Of a stretch of 45,938 nucleotides of DNA, positions 33,399 to 41,443 are shown piece by piece. The position numbers and the translations under genes are program-made. The notes beneath the pieces were generated by a model. That model had not been told where the DNA came from. It ran no database searches and saw only the letters and a program-made list of their open reading frames with translations. Position 1 is the first letter of the stretch. Each line of letters opens with the position of its first letter. The stretch spans positions 1 through 45,938 of the forward strand of contig JANQQS010000223.1 in the NCBI GenBank assembly GCA_028284955.1, in the 5' to 3' direction. Source of the DNA: Myxococcota bacterium (GTDB taxonomy: Bacteria > Myxococcota_A > Polyangia > Polyangiales > Houyiibacteriaceae).

Positions 33399-34170
33399 GC
33401 GGCGGGGGCTTAGCACGACATACGATCGCCGCCAGGTGTCGGCCGGTACATCCCCCATCTCGACGATAAGAAAAAAACCGTTCGGCGTCCTCAAACGTGT
33501 CGCCGCCGACGTCGTCGACGTGCTCGGAACGGATGCCTCGACCGAGCAGCTGGGCGCGCGCCACCGCAGCCAAGTCCGCGAATCGCGCGTCGCCTTTTTG
33601 GATGATCACGCGCGTTTGGGGCGCGGCGGCGGCAATTTGCGCCGCAACGTCTTCCCCCACTTCAAAATGATCGCATCGAATATGCGGGCCGATCGCCGTA
33701 AGAAGATCGTTTGCGCTCGCGCCCATGCGTTCCATCTCGTCCAGCGCCCGACCCACGATGCCCGCGACCGCACCGCGCCACCCCACGTGCACCGCCGCCA
33801 CCATTCCAGAACGCGGGTCAGCTATAAGCAATGGCAGACAATCGGCCACGCGCACGCCGACGGCAACTCCTCCCGCGCGGGTGGTGAGTGCGTCGGCCTC
33901 CTCCCCGCGAAGGTCTCCGGCCCGTTCTCGGTCGCGGTCGCAAATCTCTCGCACGGTCGCCGCGTGCACCTGGCTTACTTCGAAAAGCAAGCGGGGAGGC
34001 ACCCCCAGCGCCTCACAAAACCGCCGTCGATTCGTCGCCACCAAGTCTGGACGGTCGCCAACCGCTGCGCCCAGGTTCAGAGAATCGTACGGCGGTGGGC
34101 TGACCCCACCTCGTCGCGGCGAGAATCCATGTTCGAATCCATGTCGGCGCAATAGCGATGACCGCAGCAT
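33370..34170 (-). CDS. pgeF: Polyphenol oxidase / purine nucleoside phosphorylase family protein (PgeF/YfiH)
   Basis: 266 aa from ATG 34170 (an in-frame ATG at 34221 is also possible). The family includes E. coli PgeF (YfiH), which prevents misincorporation of wrong amino acids into peptidoglycan, and LACC1-type purine nucleoside phosphorylases. Conserved metal-site segments are present: SQVHAATV, GEEADALTT, VGVRVADCLPLLIAD, AAVHVGWRGAVAGI, LTAIGPHIRCDHFEVGEDV and YRRDGGCTGRHLAAI. The gene overlaps accD at its 3' end. Divergent from the SCP2 gene. Confidence 0.88.
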   Translation of the reverse strand: MLRSSLLRRHGFEHGFSPRRGGVSPPPYDSLNLGAAVGDRPDLVATNRRRFCEALGVPPRLLFEVSQVHAATVREICDRDRERAGDLRGEEADALTTRAGGVAVGVRVADCLPLLIADPRSGMVAAVHVGWRGAVAGIVGRALDEMERMGASANDLLTAIGPHIRCDHFEVGEDVAAQIAAAAPQTRVIIQKGDARFADLAAVARAQLLGRGIRSEHVDDVGGDTFEDAERFFSYRRDGGCTGRHLAAIVCRAKPPPHGLVRENKG

Positions 34171-34357
34171 GTCCATCCGCCGCATCCGTAGCACAGCCTG
34201 TTGCGTTCGCAGAACGCACACGCTACGACGCGTCGCCTGCCGGCATAGTTTTTCAGTCGTATGTGTTCACCCCCCTCTCGAGTCTCACCAGGAACGGTTT
34301 TGTGCAAAGTAGCGACAGCTCGATCCGCTTGAGCGAAGCGATTCTTACGGTAGGGGT

Positions 34358-34405
34358 GAAGATTGGTGGACGGAGTTCACCAATCGAGGGGGTCTCGGAA
34401 GACCC
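34358..34405 (-). repeat. Double hairpin, possible diverged copy 4 of the repeat family
   Basis: Read on the minus strand: GGGGGTCT pairs with AGACCCCC, then CTCG, then a second stem ATTGGTG/CACCAAT, then TTCACCC. The order hairpin-CTCG-hairpin-TTCACCC matches copy 3, but the loops differ (no ACG). It lies in the 280-bp gap between the divergent pgeF and SCP2 genes; the rest of that gap has only minor inverted repeats. Confidence 0.5.
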
Positions 34406-34450
34406 CCTGAACAGTTACGTTCAGTCGACCCGGCCAAGGAAGTGAATCCG

Positions 34451-34891
34451 ATGGGACATACATTCCCCTCCGCTGAGTGGACGACGGCGTTCCAAGACGC
34501 GATCAACGCGAACGATGCGTACCGAACCGCGGGCGCGGGATGGACGCAAGGCGCGGTCGCCCTGGCGGTGCATCCGGAGCCGGAACTCGGGCTTTCGAGC
34601 CAAGCGTGCATGATTCTCGACGTGCATAGCGGGACCTGCCGCAACGCGACGTTTCACGCGAGCGGAACCGACTTGAGCGACGTTCCGTTCGTCATCGTCG
34701 CGTCGTACCAGCGATGGAAAGAAGTCATCGACGGGTCGCTAGACCCCATCAAAGGGATGATGGAAGGCAAATTGAAGCTCACGCAGGGAAATCTGCCCGC
34801 GATCATTCGATTTGTAGAAGCATCTCGGGAACTCGTGCGCAGCGCGGCCAATGTGCCTACAGACTTTCTTGAGCCTAGGTTTCAGAGTTGA
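34451..34891 (+). CDS. SCP2 sterol-binding-like domain protein
   Basis: 146 aa from ATG 34451 (GTG 34442 is an alternative; AAGGA sits 10 nt before the ATG). The sequence fits a stand-alone SCP2-like lipid-binding fold: an N-terminal helix (EWTTAFQDAINANDAYRTAG), beta strands around GAVALAVHPEPELGL and ILDVHSGTC, then VPFVIVASYQRWKEVIDGSLDPIKGMMEGKLKLTQGNLPAIIRF, the typical segment that closes the hydrophobic cavity. It probably binds a lipid or other hydrophobic ligand in the cytosol. A 17-bp tandem array starts at its last codons and leads to a second, related-looking gene. Confidence 0.7.
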   Translation: MGHTFPSAEWTTAFQDAINANDAYRTAGAGWTQGAVALAVHPEPELGLSSQACMILDVHSGTCRNATFHASGTDLSDVPFVIVASYQRWKEVIDGSLDPIKGMMEGKLKLTQGNLPAIIRFVEASRELVRSAANVPTDFLEPRFQS

Positions 34892-34947
34892 TGAGGTTTC
34901 TCGGTTCATGAGGTTTCAGAGTTGATGAGGTTTCAGAGTTGATGAGG
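34880..34947 (+). repeat. 17-bp tandem repeat, four units, starting at a stop codon
   Basis: TTTCAGAGTTGATGAGG at 34880, 34914 and 34931 and the variant TTTCTCGGTTCATGAGG at 34897, followed by a decayed fifth unit. The first unit contains the TGA stop of the SCP2 gene (34889-34891); the array fills the space up to the next ATG. The unit length is not a multiple of three. Confidence 0.95.
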
Positions 34948-34958
34948 TTTCTGCATCA

Positions 34959-35432
34959 ATGAATGAATGCGTTCGGCTCGCGCCCGGCGCAGACGAAAAC
35001 GCGTTTGCGCAGCTCATGGCGCAGCTCGTCCGCGACAGCGTGAAGGAGCACGCAGATCGGCGCGCGCTCCTCGAGCGCATGTTCGGCCGGGTCGCGCTCA
35101 CCGTGAGCGACCTCAATGTGCGCGTAACGCTGGTCTTCGACGGTTCTACGCTTACGGTGCACGACGATCTGGCGGGCATCCCGGACGTCAGCATCATCGC
35201 GCCGAGCGAGTACATCACCAAGATGTCGCTCGTCGAACTCCGGCGACCGAAGGGAACGCTCCAGCGCTTCCCTCTGCTCCGGCGCGCGGTATTTCCAGAC
35301 CATCGGGGGACCATCGTGCAAGAAATCTGGCAAGCAACCCGCCGCGGCGACGTAGAAGTGGTTGGGCTGTGGACGAATCTGCCCTTACTCGGGCGCCTCG
35401 TCTGGCTGATCTCCGCGCTCGAACCGGCTTGA
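34959..35432 (+). CDS. Small SCP2-like protein, second of a pair
   Basis: 157 aa, less clearly assigned than its neighbour. The strand pattern VALTVSDLNVRVTLVFDGSTLTVHDDLAGIPDVSIIAPSEYITKM followed by a helix is compatible with an SCP2-like fold. The C-terminal third (GDVEVVGLWTNLPLLGRLVWLISAL) is hydrophobic at the end. It lies 67 bp behind the SCP2 gene on the same strand, so the two may form a lipid-handling pair. A perfect TTGACA overlaps its stop codon and probably serves the tRNA gene downstream. Confidence 0.55.
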   Translation: MNECVRLAPGADENAFAQLMAQLVRDSVKEHADRRALLERMFGRVALTVSDLNVRVTLVFDGSTLTVHDDLAGIPDVSIIAPSEYITKMSLVELRRPKGTLQRFPLLRRAVFPDHRGTIVQEIWQATRRGDVEVVGLWTNLPLLGRLVWLISALEPA

Positions 35433-35460
35433 CATCGAGGAGGCGGCGACTACCTATACC
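35429..35460 (+). promoter_or_regulatory. Likely sigma-70 promoter of tRNA-Leu
   Basis: A perfect -35 box TTGACA (35429-35434) overlaps the upstream gene's TGA. TATACC or the shifted CTATAC (35454-35460) would be the -10 at 19-20 bp spacing. Transcription would start near 35467, about 11 nt before the tRNA. Confidence 0.5.
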
Positions 35461-35477
35461 GCCGAACTCGCCGAAAC

Positions 35478-35561
35478 GCGGATGTGGCGGAATTGGCAGA
35501 CGCGCTGGACTAAGGATCCAGTGGGGTAAAACCCGTGGAGGTTCGACTCCTCTCGTCCGCA
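35478..35561 (+). tRNA. tRNA-Leu, anticodon AAG
   Basis: 84-nt class II tRNA. The acceptor stem pairs GCGGATG (35478-35484) with CGTCCGC (35554-35560), with one G-U; A73 follows and CCA is not encoded. D stem GCG/CGC, anticodon stem CTGGA/TCCAG with loop CTAAGGA, so the anticodon is AAG. A long variable arm (GGGTAAAACCC) is typical of leucine tRNAs, and the T arm reads GGAGG-TTCGACT-CCTCT. Bacteria normally read CUU/CUC with GAG; A34 is unusual and would need TadA-type deamination or unmodified decoding. Confidence 0.93.
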
Positions 35562-35660
35562 CTGTCGGGGGTTCTTGAGCTCTTTCGCGCATGTTCTTGA
35601 CGAGCAGCCCCAATGCATGCCCTGATCGTGGTGCATGCCCGACGGAAAGGGGAGGTTCGC

Positions 35661-36020
35661 ATGTTTAAGGAAGTGCTTCAGGAAGTCGTCGACGGAACGC
35701 AAGGGGGAGTGGCCGGCTTGCTGATGGGCTTCGACGGAATCGCGGTCGAGCAGTATTTGCGCGATGGGACCGAAAGCGACGTCGAATCGGTGGGGATCGA
35801 GTACGGCGCGATCCTCAAGGACATTCGGCGGGCCGCGGAGATGCTCCAAGTTGGCGAAACCCAAGAGGTCGCCGTCCGAGCCGAGCGTATGACAACGCTG
35901 ATTCGCCCGGTCAATGACCAATTTTTCGTCGCTATCACGTTAGCGCCGACGGGAAACTTGGGAAAAGCGCGGTTTCTGCTCCGGACCCGGGAAGCACAGT
36001 TCCGGTCGGGGCTCGAATAG
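35661..36020 (+). CDS. Roadblock/LC7 domain protein (MglB-like)
   Basis: 119 aa from ATG 35661 (GGAGG just upstream; the frame is open 16 codons further). A single Roadblock/LC7 domain with the sequence VDGTQGGVAGLLMGFDGIAVEQYLRDG, then a helix (GIEYGAILKDIRRAAEML) and LTLAPTGNLGKARFLLR. Roadblock proteins dimerise and act as GAPs or platforms for Ras-like GTPases; in Myxococcus MglB regulates the polarity GTPase MglA. No GTPase gene lies next to it here, so the partner is elsewhere or it has another role. aroQ follows after 15 bp. Confidence 0.8.
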   Translation: MFKEVLQEVVDGTQGGVAGLLMGFDGIAVEQYLRDGTESDVESVGIEYGAILKDIRRAAEMLQVGETQEVAVRAERMTTLIRPVNDQFFVAITLAPTGNLGKARFLLRTREAQFRSGLE

Positions 36021-36035
36021 CCGCCGGGCTTCACG

Positions 36036-36494
36036 GTGACCTCTCGTCCGCTCTCGGTGCTCGTGCTGCACGGACCCAATTTGAACTTGTTGGGCACCCG
36101 TGAGCCCGATGTGTACGGGTCAGAAACGCTGGCCCACATCAACGATGGACTCGTCGAACTCGGGCGCGAACTCGGCGCCTCCGTGAACACCGAACAATCG
36201 AATCACGAGGGGCAACTCATCGATTGGCTGCATGATACCGAAGAGACAGCGGACGGTATCGTCTTCAATCCCGGCGCGTACACGCATACTTCGATCGCGC
36301 TCCGAGATGCTCTGGCGGCCATCAGCGCCCCCTGCGTCGAGGTTCACCTCACTCAAATTCACGGTCGAGAGGGTTTTCGCCACCGCTCGATCACCGCTGA
36401 GTGCTGCATCGGCATGGTGAGTGGCTTTGGTTCGCGTAGCTATGCGCTTGGCTTGCGCGCGCTGATCGACTATCTCACTTCTCCGGCAGAGTAG
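36036..36494 (+). CDS. aroQ: Type II 3-dehydroquinate dehydratase
   Basis: 152 aa from a GTG start. Catalyses the third step of the shikimate pathway, 3-dehydroquinate to 3-dehydroshikimate. Motifs: VLHGPNLNLLGTREPDVYG with the active-site Arg and Tyr, QSNHEGQLIDWLH, FNPGAYTHTSIALRDAL, VEVHLTQIHGREGFRHRSI with the catalytic His. The usual dodecamer-forming size. It stands before accB, a common arrangement in bacteria. A 13-bp repeat begins over its stop codon. Confidence 0.95.
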   Translation: MTSRPLSVLVLHGPNLNLLGTREPDVYGSETLAHINDGLVELGRELGASVNTEQSNHEGQLIDWLHDTEETADGIVFNPGAYTHTSIALRDALAAISAPCVEVHLTQIHGREGFRHRSITAECCIGMVSGFGSRSYALGLRALIDYLTSPAE

Positions 36495-36523
36495 GCTGGC
36501 AGAGTAAGCTGGCGAAGTAAGCC
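36485..36523 (+). repeat. 13-bp imperfect tandem repeat, three units, over the aroQ stop
   Basis: GGCAGAGTAGGCT, GGCAGAGTAAGCT and GGCGAAGTAAGCC follow one another; the first unit contains the TAG stop of aroQ and the rest lies in the 49-bp gap before accB. Confidence 0.85.
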
Positions 36524-36543
36524 CGCGCAGCGAGGACTCGTAC

Positions 36544-37068
36544 ATGAAGCTCGAAGTCGACCAAATCAAAGAAATCATGCAGGCGATGCGCGAATTTGAG
36601 CTCGATGAGCTCGAAATCACGCGCGGCGACGACAAAATGAAACTCCGGCGCCATCAACCGCCGAGCCCTCCGCAAGTGGTGACAGCACCCATGGTGGCTC
36701 CGGCGATGCCGACCGCAGCTATGACCAGCGCGTTGCCGGCCGGGACCACGGTGCCGGCATCGGCGCCCGCGGCATCCGCTCCGCAGCCCGCCGGCGCCGA
36801 TGGTGCAACGGCCGAAGATGAACCCGGCACGACCTGGGTCACCTCCCCCTTCGTAGGCACGTTCTTCCGCTCGCCTTCGCCAGAGGCACCGCCGTTCGTG
36901 CGCATCGGCGACGACATCATCCAGGGCAAAACGCTGTGCATCGTGGAAGCGATGAAGCTGATGAACGAAATCGAAGCCGAAGTCGGCGGCGTCGTTGTCG
37001 AAATCGCGGTCGAGAACGGGAACACCGTCGAATACGGCGACCGCCTCTTCAAAATCAAAACCTCGTGA
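36544..37068 (+). CDS. accB: Biotin carboxyl carrier protein of acetyl-CoA carboxylase
   Basis: 174 aa. The N-terminal dimerisation region (VDQIKEIMQAMREFELDELEITRGDDKMKLRR) is followed by an Ala/Pro/Thr linker (about 40-95) and the biotinyl domain, with biotin carried by Lys in VEAMKLMNEIEAE. The GTFFRSPSPEAPPFV segment contains the protruding thumb loop typical of BCCP. It shuttles carboxylated biotin from AccC to AccA/AccD. accC follows after 24 bp. Confidence 0.95.
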   Translation: MKLEVDQIKEIMQAMREFELDELEITRGDDKMKLRRHQPPSPPQVVTAPMVAPAMPTAAMTSALPAGTTVPASAPAASAPQPAGADGATAEDEPGTTWVTSPFVGTFFRSPSPEAPPFVRIGDDIIQGKTLCIVEAMKLMNEIEAEVGGVVVEIAVENGNTVEYGDRLFKIKTS

Positions 37069-37092
37069 ACTTGAAAGCCAGGCCGAACCTCG

Positions 37093-38421
37093 ATGTTTAA
37101 AAAAGTACTGGTGGCGAATCGGGGCGAGATCGCGCTCCGTATTTTTCGAACGTGCCACGAAATGGGAATTAAGACCGTCGCGGTGCACAGCGACGTCGAC
37201 GCCGACGCGTTGCATACGCGCCTCGCTGACGAGGCGGTGTGCATCGGGCCCGGTCCCGCCCCAGAAAGCTACCTAAATGTGCCCGCCATCATCGCCGCCG
37301 CGGAAATTACGGGGGCAGACGCGGTGCACCCGGGCTACGGCTTTCTTTCCGAAAACGCTGAGTTCGCCGAAATCACGGCTGCCTGCGGCCTGACCTTCAT
37401 CGGCCCCACTCCGGAGAATATGGGCCAGTGGGGCGACAAGATCATGGCCCGCCAGCTCGCCAAGCGGCTCGGGTTGCCGCTGAACGAAGGCAGCGAAGTG
37501 TTGAATGACGCCGAACACGCGGCGTTTGAAGCGGATAAAATCGGATTCCCGGTCATGCTCAAGGCGTCGGCAGGAGGCGGCGGGCGCGGAATGAAAATCA
37601 TCCGCAACGCGGAGCAAATGAAAGACGCGTTCCCGCAAGCCCAACAAGAAGCGATCATCGGTTTCAAGAACGGCGACCTCTACTGCGAGCGCTACATCGA
37701 ACAACCTCGCCACATCGAGTTTCAGGTGCTGTGCGACGGCAAAGGTGGCGTCTGGGTGCTCGGCGAACGTGAATGTTCCATTCAGCGTCGACATCAGAAG
37801 CTTGTCGAAGAAGCGCCGAGCGTCGTGGTGTCAGATGAGCTGCGAGCGAAGATGGAAACCGTCATCGCATCCGCGATGCGCGAGAGCAGCTACGTATCCG
37901 CGGGCACGCTGGAGTTCTTGATGGACGAACGGGGCAACTTGTCGTTCATGGAGATGAACACGCGCATCCAAGTAGAGCACCCCGTCACCGAGCTGGTCGC
38001 CGGCATCGACCTGATCGCCGAACAAATCCGCATCGCTGCAGGAGAGCCAGTCACGCTTCCCAAAGAGCCGTTTAAGCCCAAGGGGTGGGCCATCGAATGC
38101 CGCGTCAACGCGGAGGACCCGGAAACGTTCGCGCCATGGCCCGGCTTGATTCAAGAATACCATCCCGCGGGAGGAACCGGGGTACGTGTAGACAGCGGGG
38201 TCTATGCAGGTTTTCGCGTCCCTCCTCACTACGACTCATTGCTCGCCAAGGTCATCGGGTACGGCCGAACACGCGCGGAAGCCGTAGGACGCATTCGGCG
38301 GGCCATCGACGAAACCATTTTGACGGGCATCCGCACCAATGTATCGCTCCATCAGCGCATCTTGGCGCACGAGGATTTCGCAAACGGCAACCTGTCCACG
38401 AGGTTCCTCGAAAACTTGTAA
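37093..38421 (+). CDS. accC: Biotin carboxylase
   Basis: 442 aa. ATP-dependent carboxylation of biotin on AccB. N-terminal KVLVANRGEIALRIFRTC, the ATP-grasp Gly-rich loop ASAGGGGRGMKII, ECSIQRRHQKLVEEAPS, MEMNTRIQVEHPVTE with active-site Glu/Asn/Arg, and the C-terminal YDSLLAKVIGYGRTRAEA are all present. Length is typical. Together with accB it supplies the carboxylase half of acetyl-CoA carboxylase; accD is in the same window. Confidence 0.97.
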   Translation: MFKKVLVANRGEIALRIFRTCHEMGIKTVAVHSDVDADALHTRLADEAVCIGPGPAPESYLNVPAIIAAAEITGADAVHPGYGFLSENAEFAEITAACGLTFIGPTPENMGQWGDKIMARQLAKRLGLPLNEGSEVLNDAEHAAFEADKIGFPVMLKASAGGGGRGMKIIRNAEQMKDAFPQAQQEAIIGFKNGDLYCERYIEQPRHIEFQVLCDGKGGVWVLGERECSIQRRHQKLVEEAPSVVVSDELRAKMETVIASAMRESSYVSAGTLEFLMDERGNLSFMEMNTRIQVEHPVTELVAGIDLIAEQIRIAAGEPVTLPKEPFKPKGWAIECRVNAEDPETFAPWPGLIQEYHPAGGTGVRVDSGVYAGFRVPPHYDSLLAKVIGYGRTRAEAVGRIRRAIDETILTGIRTNVSLHQRILAHEDFANGNLSTRFLENL

Positions 38422-38578
38422 ACAAGCTGTAATTGGGACCCGTAGTTGACCGCGCGACGGGTGGGCAGATACTATTCGAGGTCGGAGAATACGACCCGAT
38501 TTCGAGCAAATTGCGGCTACTTGGACCTCTCGGAATGCTTCTTATGACGCACGTGGTCGGGAGCCTCGACACGATCCG

Positions 38579-41359
38579 GTGAGAGTGGACCGCACGAAAG
38601 TCCTAGAAACGGCTCAGAAACACCTCGCGCGGTCAAACTATGACCGTGCGATCGCGGAGTATCGTAAGCTCGTGCAAGAAGATCCGCGCGATGTGCGGAC
38701 CTGGCTCAAAATCGGCGACATTTATACGCGCAAAGGCGAAACCGGGCCCGCCTGCGATACGTATCTGCGCGTCGCCGGGCACTACGCGGACCAGGGTTTC
38801 TTTCTCAAAGCCGTCGCCGTATACAAGCGCATTCTCCAGCTCGACCCAAGTCGACTGGAGGTCTCCATACGCCTCGCGGAAATGTACGAGCAGCTCCAGC
38901 TGTCGAGCGATGCGCTGGAAACGTATGAACAGGTCGCCGCCGCGCACGGCCGAAACGGAAACGTCGACGCCGCGCTCCAAGTGCTGGCGAAGATGGCTGA
39001 CCTGGACGAAGACAACATTCCGGTGCGCATCAAGTACGCCGAAGCGCTTTCAAAAGCGGGAAAGACCTCGGCCGCAGCAGATGAATTTGAGCGCGGAGCA
39101 AACTTGCTCCGCGAGCAGGGGCGAATCGACGACTACATGAAGGTCGCGGAGCGCCTGCTGTACCACCGCAGCGAGAACACCCCCCTCGCGCGTGAGCTGG
39201 CGAAACTCTATATCGAACGAAACGACCCCAAACGCGCGCTCAGCAAACTGCAGCTGTGCTTTAAGTCCAATCCGCGAGATGTAGACACCCTCGAACTCCT
39301 CGCCGAGGCGTTTCAGCTGCTTGGTCAGACCCCGAAGACAATTAGCGTGTATCGGGAGGTCGCGCGTATTCACGAAGAGGTCGCGCGCACAGAAGACCAA
39401 GTTCGAATCTACTCGAAGATTCTCGAGCTCGACCCGGCAGACAAAGAAGCGCTGGATTTTCTCCAGCGCCATGGGGCCGCCGCTCGATTGGAACAAGCTC
39501 CCGAACCGATCCACGAGGAATCCCAGGACCTTATCATCATCGACGCCGAACCCGGCGAGTTCGAAGACGTAGACGAAGAACCCCAGCTGGAAATCGTGGA
39601 GGACGACGACCTCGTCTTGCTCGACGAAGACGATTCGGAGGTTCATCCCTCCCCGGTCCGCGCCCCTGCCGAAGAAAGCCCCGGAGCCGACCGATTCGTG
39701 GCGCTCGGACGACAGTATGCGGACGATCACCGACCCATACCGCCGCAGCCTGTCGAAACCGAAGTGGCTCAATCCCCACCTCGACTGGCCCAGCCCCCAG
39801 CGGCCCAGCCTTCGGCAGCTCAACCTTCGGCGGCTCAGCCTCCAGTGCCCGAGCCTGACGTACCTTCGGCAGAACAGTCCGACAACCGGCGACCGAGCGC
39901 GCGACCCAGTGAGCCGCCCAAGGAGGCTCAGATCGCGCGGCTGCTCAACGAATGCGACGTGTTCAAGCGCTACGGGCTCATGAACAAAGTCGTCGACCAT
40001 CTGGAACGCATTCTCGAGCTCGATCCTGACCATATTCCAGCACGCGAACGGCTTAAAGACGCGTACATCGAACTTGGCCAGCCGGAGGACGCGGTTCGAC
40101 AGCTCCGCGCGCTTGCCGAACTTTTTCGGGCATCTCGCCCTACCCTCTTCGATCTCTACGTCCGGCAAGCGCACGAACTCGAATCGGACGAGATCGAATC
40201 GGGCGAGTTCGAGTCGGACGAATTGGGGCCTGACGAGATCGAATTGACCGCGCGAGAGGCGGTGAGCGAATCCGCCATTCCTTCTCTTCATCCTCTAGAC
40301 GACGAAGACGAGGTGATGTTCGTCGATGGCGACGAAGATACGGAGGGCGACGAGGACATTCTGTTTATCGCTTCCGAACCTCCAGAAGAAACGTCGGCAA
40401 CGGAAGAACAAATCGCCTCTACCGACGAGCTGCAGTTCGCTGGCGAGCCGGAAGTCGAAATCGAAACGGAAGCACTCGATGCCTCAGACGATGGTCTCGC
40501 TCCGTTCAGCCCGGAAGAGTTCGACGCTGCGCCTCTGTCCGGCATGCCAGCCGAAGATGAGGCACAGGAACGCGTCGCCGCGCCGGCCGGAGATGTCGAG
40601 GAGTCGCTTGAGGAGGCTGAGTTTTTTATTGCGCAAGGCTTGTGGGAAGCCGCGCGCTCGACTCTCGAAGATGCACTCGAAGCACACCCGGGGCACCCAT
40701 TGCTGACCGAGCAGCTCGAAGAAGTACACGCCGCGAGCCAAGAGTCCACCGAGACGAGCCCAGCGGAAGAAGAAGACGAAAGCTTCGCGCTTGCGGAAAA
40801 GCTCGCCGAGGCCCTCGGGCCCGAGACTCTGGACGACACCGCAAGCGACATGCTGGACGTGGAAAGCGTCTTCGCGCAGTTCAAGAAGGGAATCGAAGAG
40901 CAGATCGACGCGGGAGACAGCGACACGCATTTCGACCTGGGAATCGCCTACAAGGAAATGGGCTTGATCGACGACGCGGTCCGTGAATTCGAGCTATCTA
41001 TGTCGCGCGCGGATCGCGAGTGCATGGCGCATACCATGATCGGCATGTGTTATATCGAGCAAAACAAAGTCCCGGAAGGCATCAGTCATTTCAAGAAAGG
41101 GCTTTACGCGGAATCAAAAACCGACCGCGAAGAGCTCGGCCTCTATTTCGAGCTCGGCCAAGCCTACGAAATGCTCCGAGATCCCGAAGAAGCGCTCTAC
41201 TATTACCAAAAGGTGCAAAAAAGAGACGCGAACTTCCGCAACATTCAACACAAGTTGCAATCGTTGATGGAAGCCGGCGGAAGCTTAGGGCGAGCCGGGA
41301 ATCCGGAAATCAAAGACGTCGACCAAGCGTTCGACGATCTCTTCCGCGACGACGGCTAG
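38579..41359 (+). CDS. Long TPR protein with acidic central linkers, SgmX-like
   Basis: 926 aa, GTG start (a second GTG two codons on). An N-terminal block of TPR-like helical repeats (1-305) is followed by a strongly acidic, Pro/Gln-rich linker (310-445, with AQPSA repeats), a short TPR block (about 447-520), a second very acidic stretch (530-680) and a C-terminal TPR block (from about 675; FDLGIAYKEMGLIDDAVREFE, GLYFELGQAYEMLRDPEEALYYYQKV), ending in an acidic tail. No signal peptide, so cytoplasmic. The layout and position behind accBC recall SgmX of Myxococcus xanthus, a TPR protein that links MglA to type IV pili at the pole; orthology is an inference to be tested. Confidence 0.7.
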   Translation: MRVDRTKVLETAQKHLARSNYDRAIAEYRKLVQEDPRDVRTWLKIGDIYTRKGETGPACDTYLRVAGHYADQGFFLKAVAVYKRILQLDPSRLEVSIRLAEMYEQLQLSSDALETYEQVAAAHGRNGNVDAALQVLAKMADLDEDNIPVRIKYAEALSKAGKTSAAADEFERGANLLREQGRIDDYMKVAERLLYHRSENTPLARELAKLYIERNDPKRALSKLQLCFKSNPRDVDTLELLAEAFQLLGQTPKTISVYREVARIHEEVARTEDQVRIYSKILELDPADKEALDFLQRHGAAARLEQAPEPIHEESQDLIIIDAEPGEFEDVDEEPQLEIVEDDDLVLLDEDDSEVHPSPVRAPAEESPGADRFVALGRQYADDHRPIPPQPVETEVAQSPPRLAQPPAAQPSAAQPSAAQPPVPEPDVPSAEQSDNRRPSARPSEPPKEAQIARLLNECDVFKRYGLMNKVVDHLERILELDPDHIPARERLKDAYIELGQPEDAVRQLRALAELFRASRPTLFDLYVRQAHELESDEIESGEFESDELGPDEIELTAREAVSESAIPSLHPLDDEDEVMFVDGDEDTEGDEDILFIASEPPEETSATEEQIASTDELQFAGEPEVEIETEALDASDDGLAPFSPEEFDAAPLSGMPAEDEAQERVAAPAGDVEESLEEAEFFIAQGLWEAARSTLEDALEAHPGHPLLTEQLEEVHAASQESTETSPAEEEDESFALAEKLAEALGPETLDDTASDMLDVESVFAQFKKGIEEQIDAGDSDTHFDLGIAYKEMGLIDDAVREFELSMSRADRECMAHTMIGMCYIEQNKVPEGISHFKKGLYAESKTDREELGLYFELGQAYEMLRDPEEALYYYQKVQKRDANFRNIQHKLQSLMEAGGSLGRAGNPEIKDVDQAFDDLFRDDG

Positions 41360-41443
41360 CGACCAACAGCTCTAAAAGCTTCGCCCATATTGCAACCCGT
41401 GATAGCGTCTTGCAGCTGCATATTTGCGTCAGGCGGGGGGGCT

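Noticed and set aside
39050-40291. 413-codon minus-strand frame inside the TPR protein gene
   Set aside because: Antisense shadow with Phe/Arg-rich low-complexity sequence, typical of the reverse frame of an acidic coding region.
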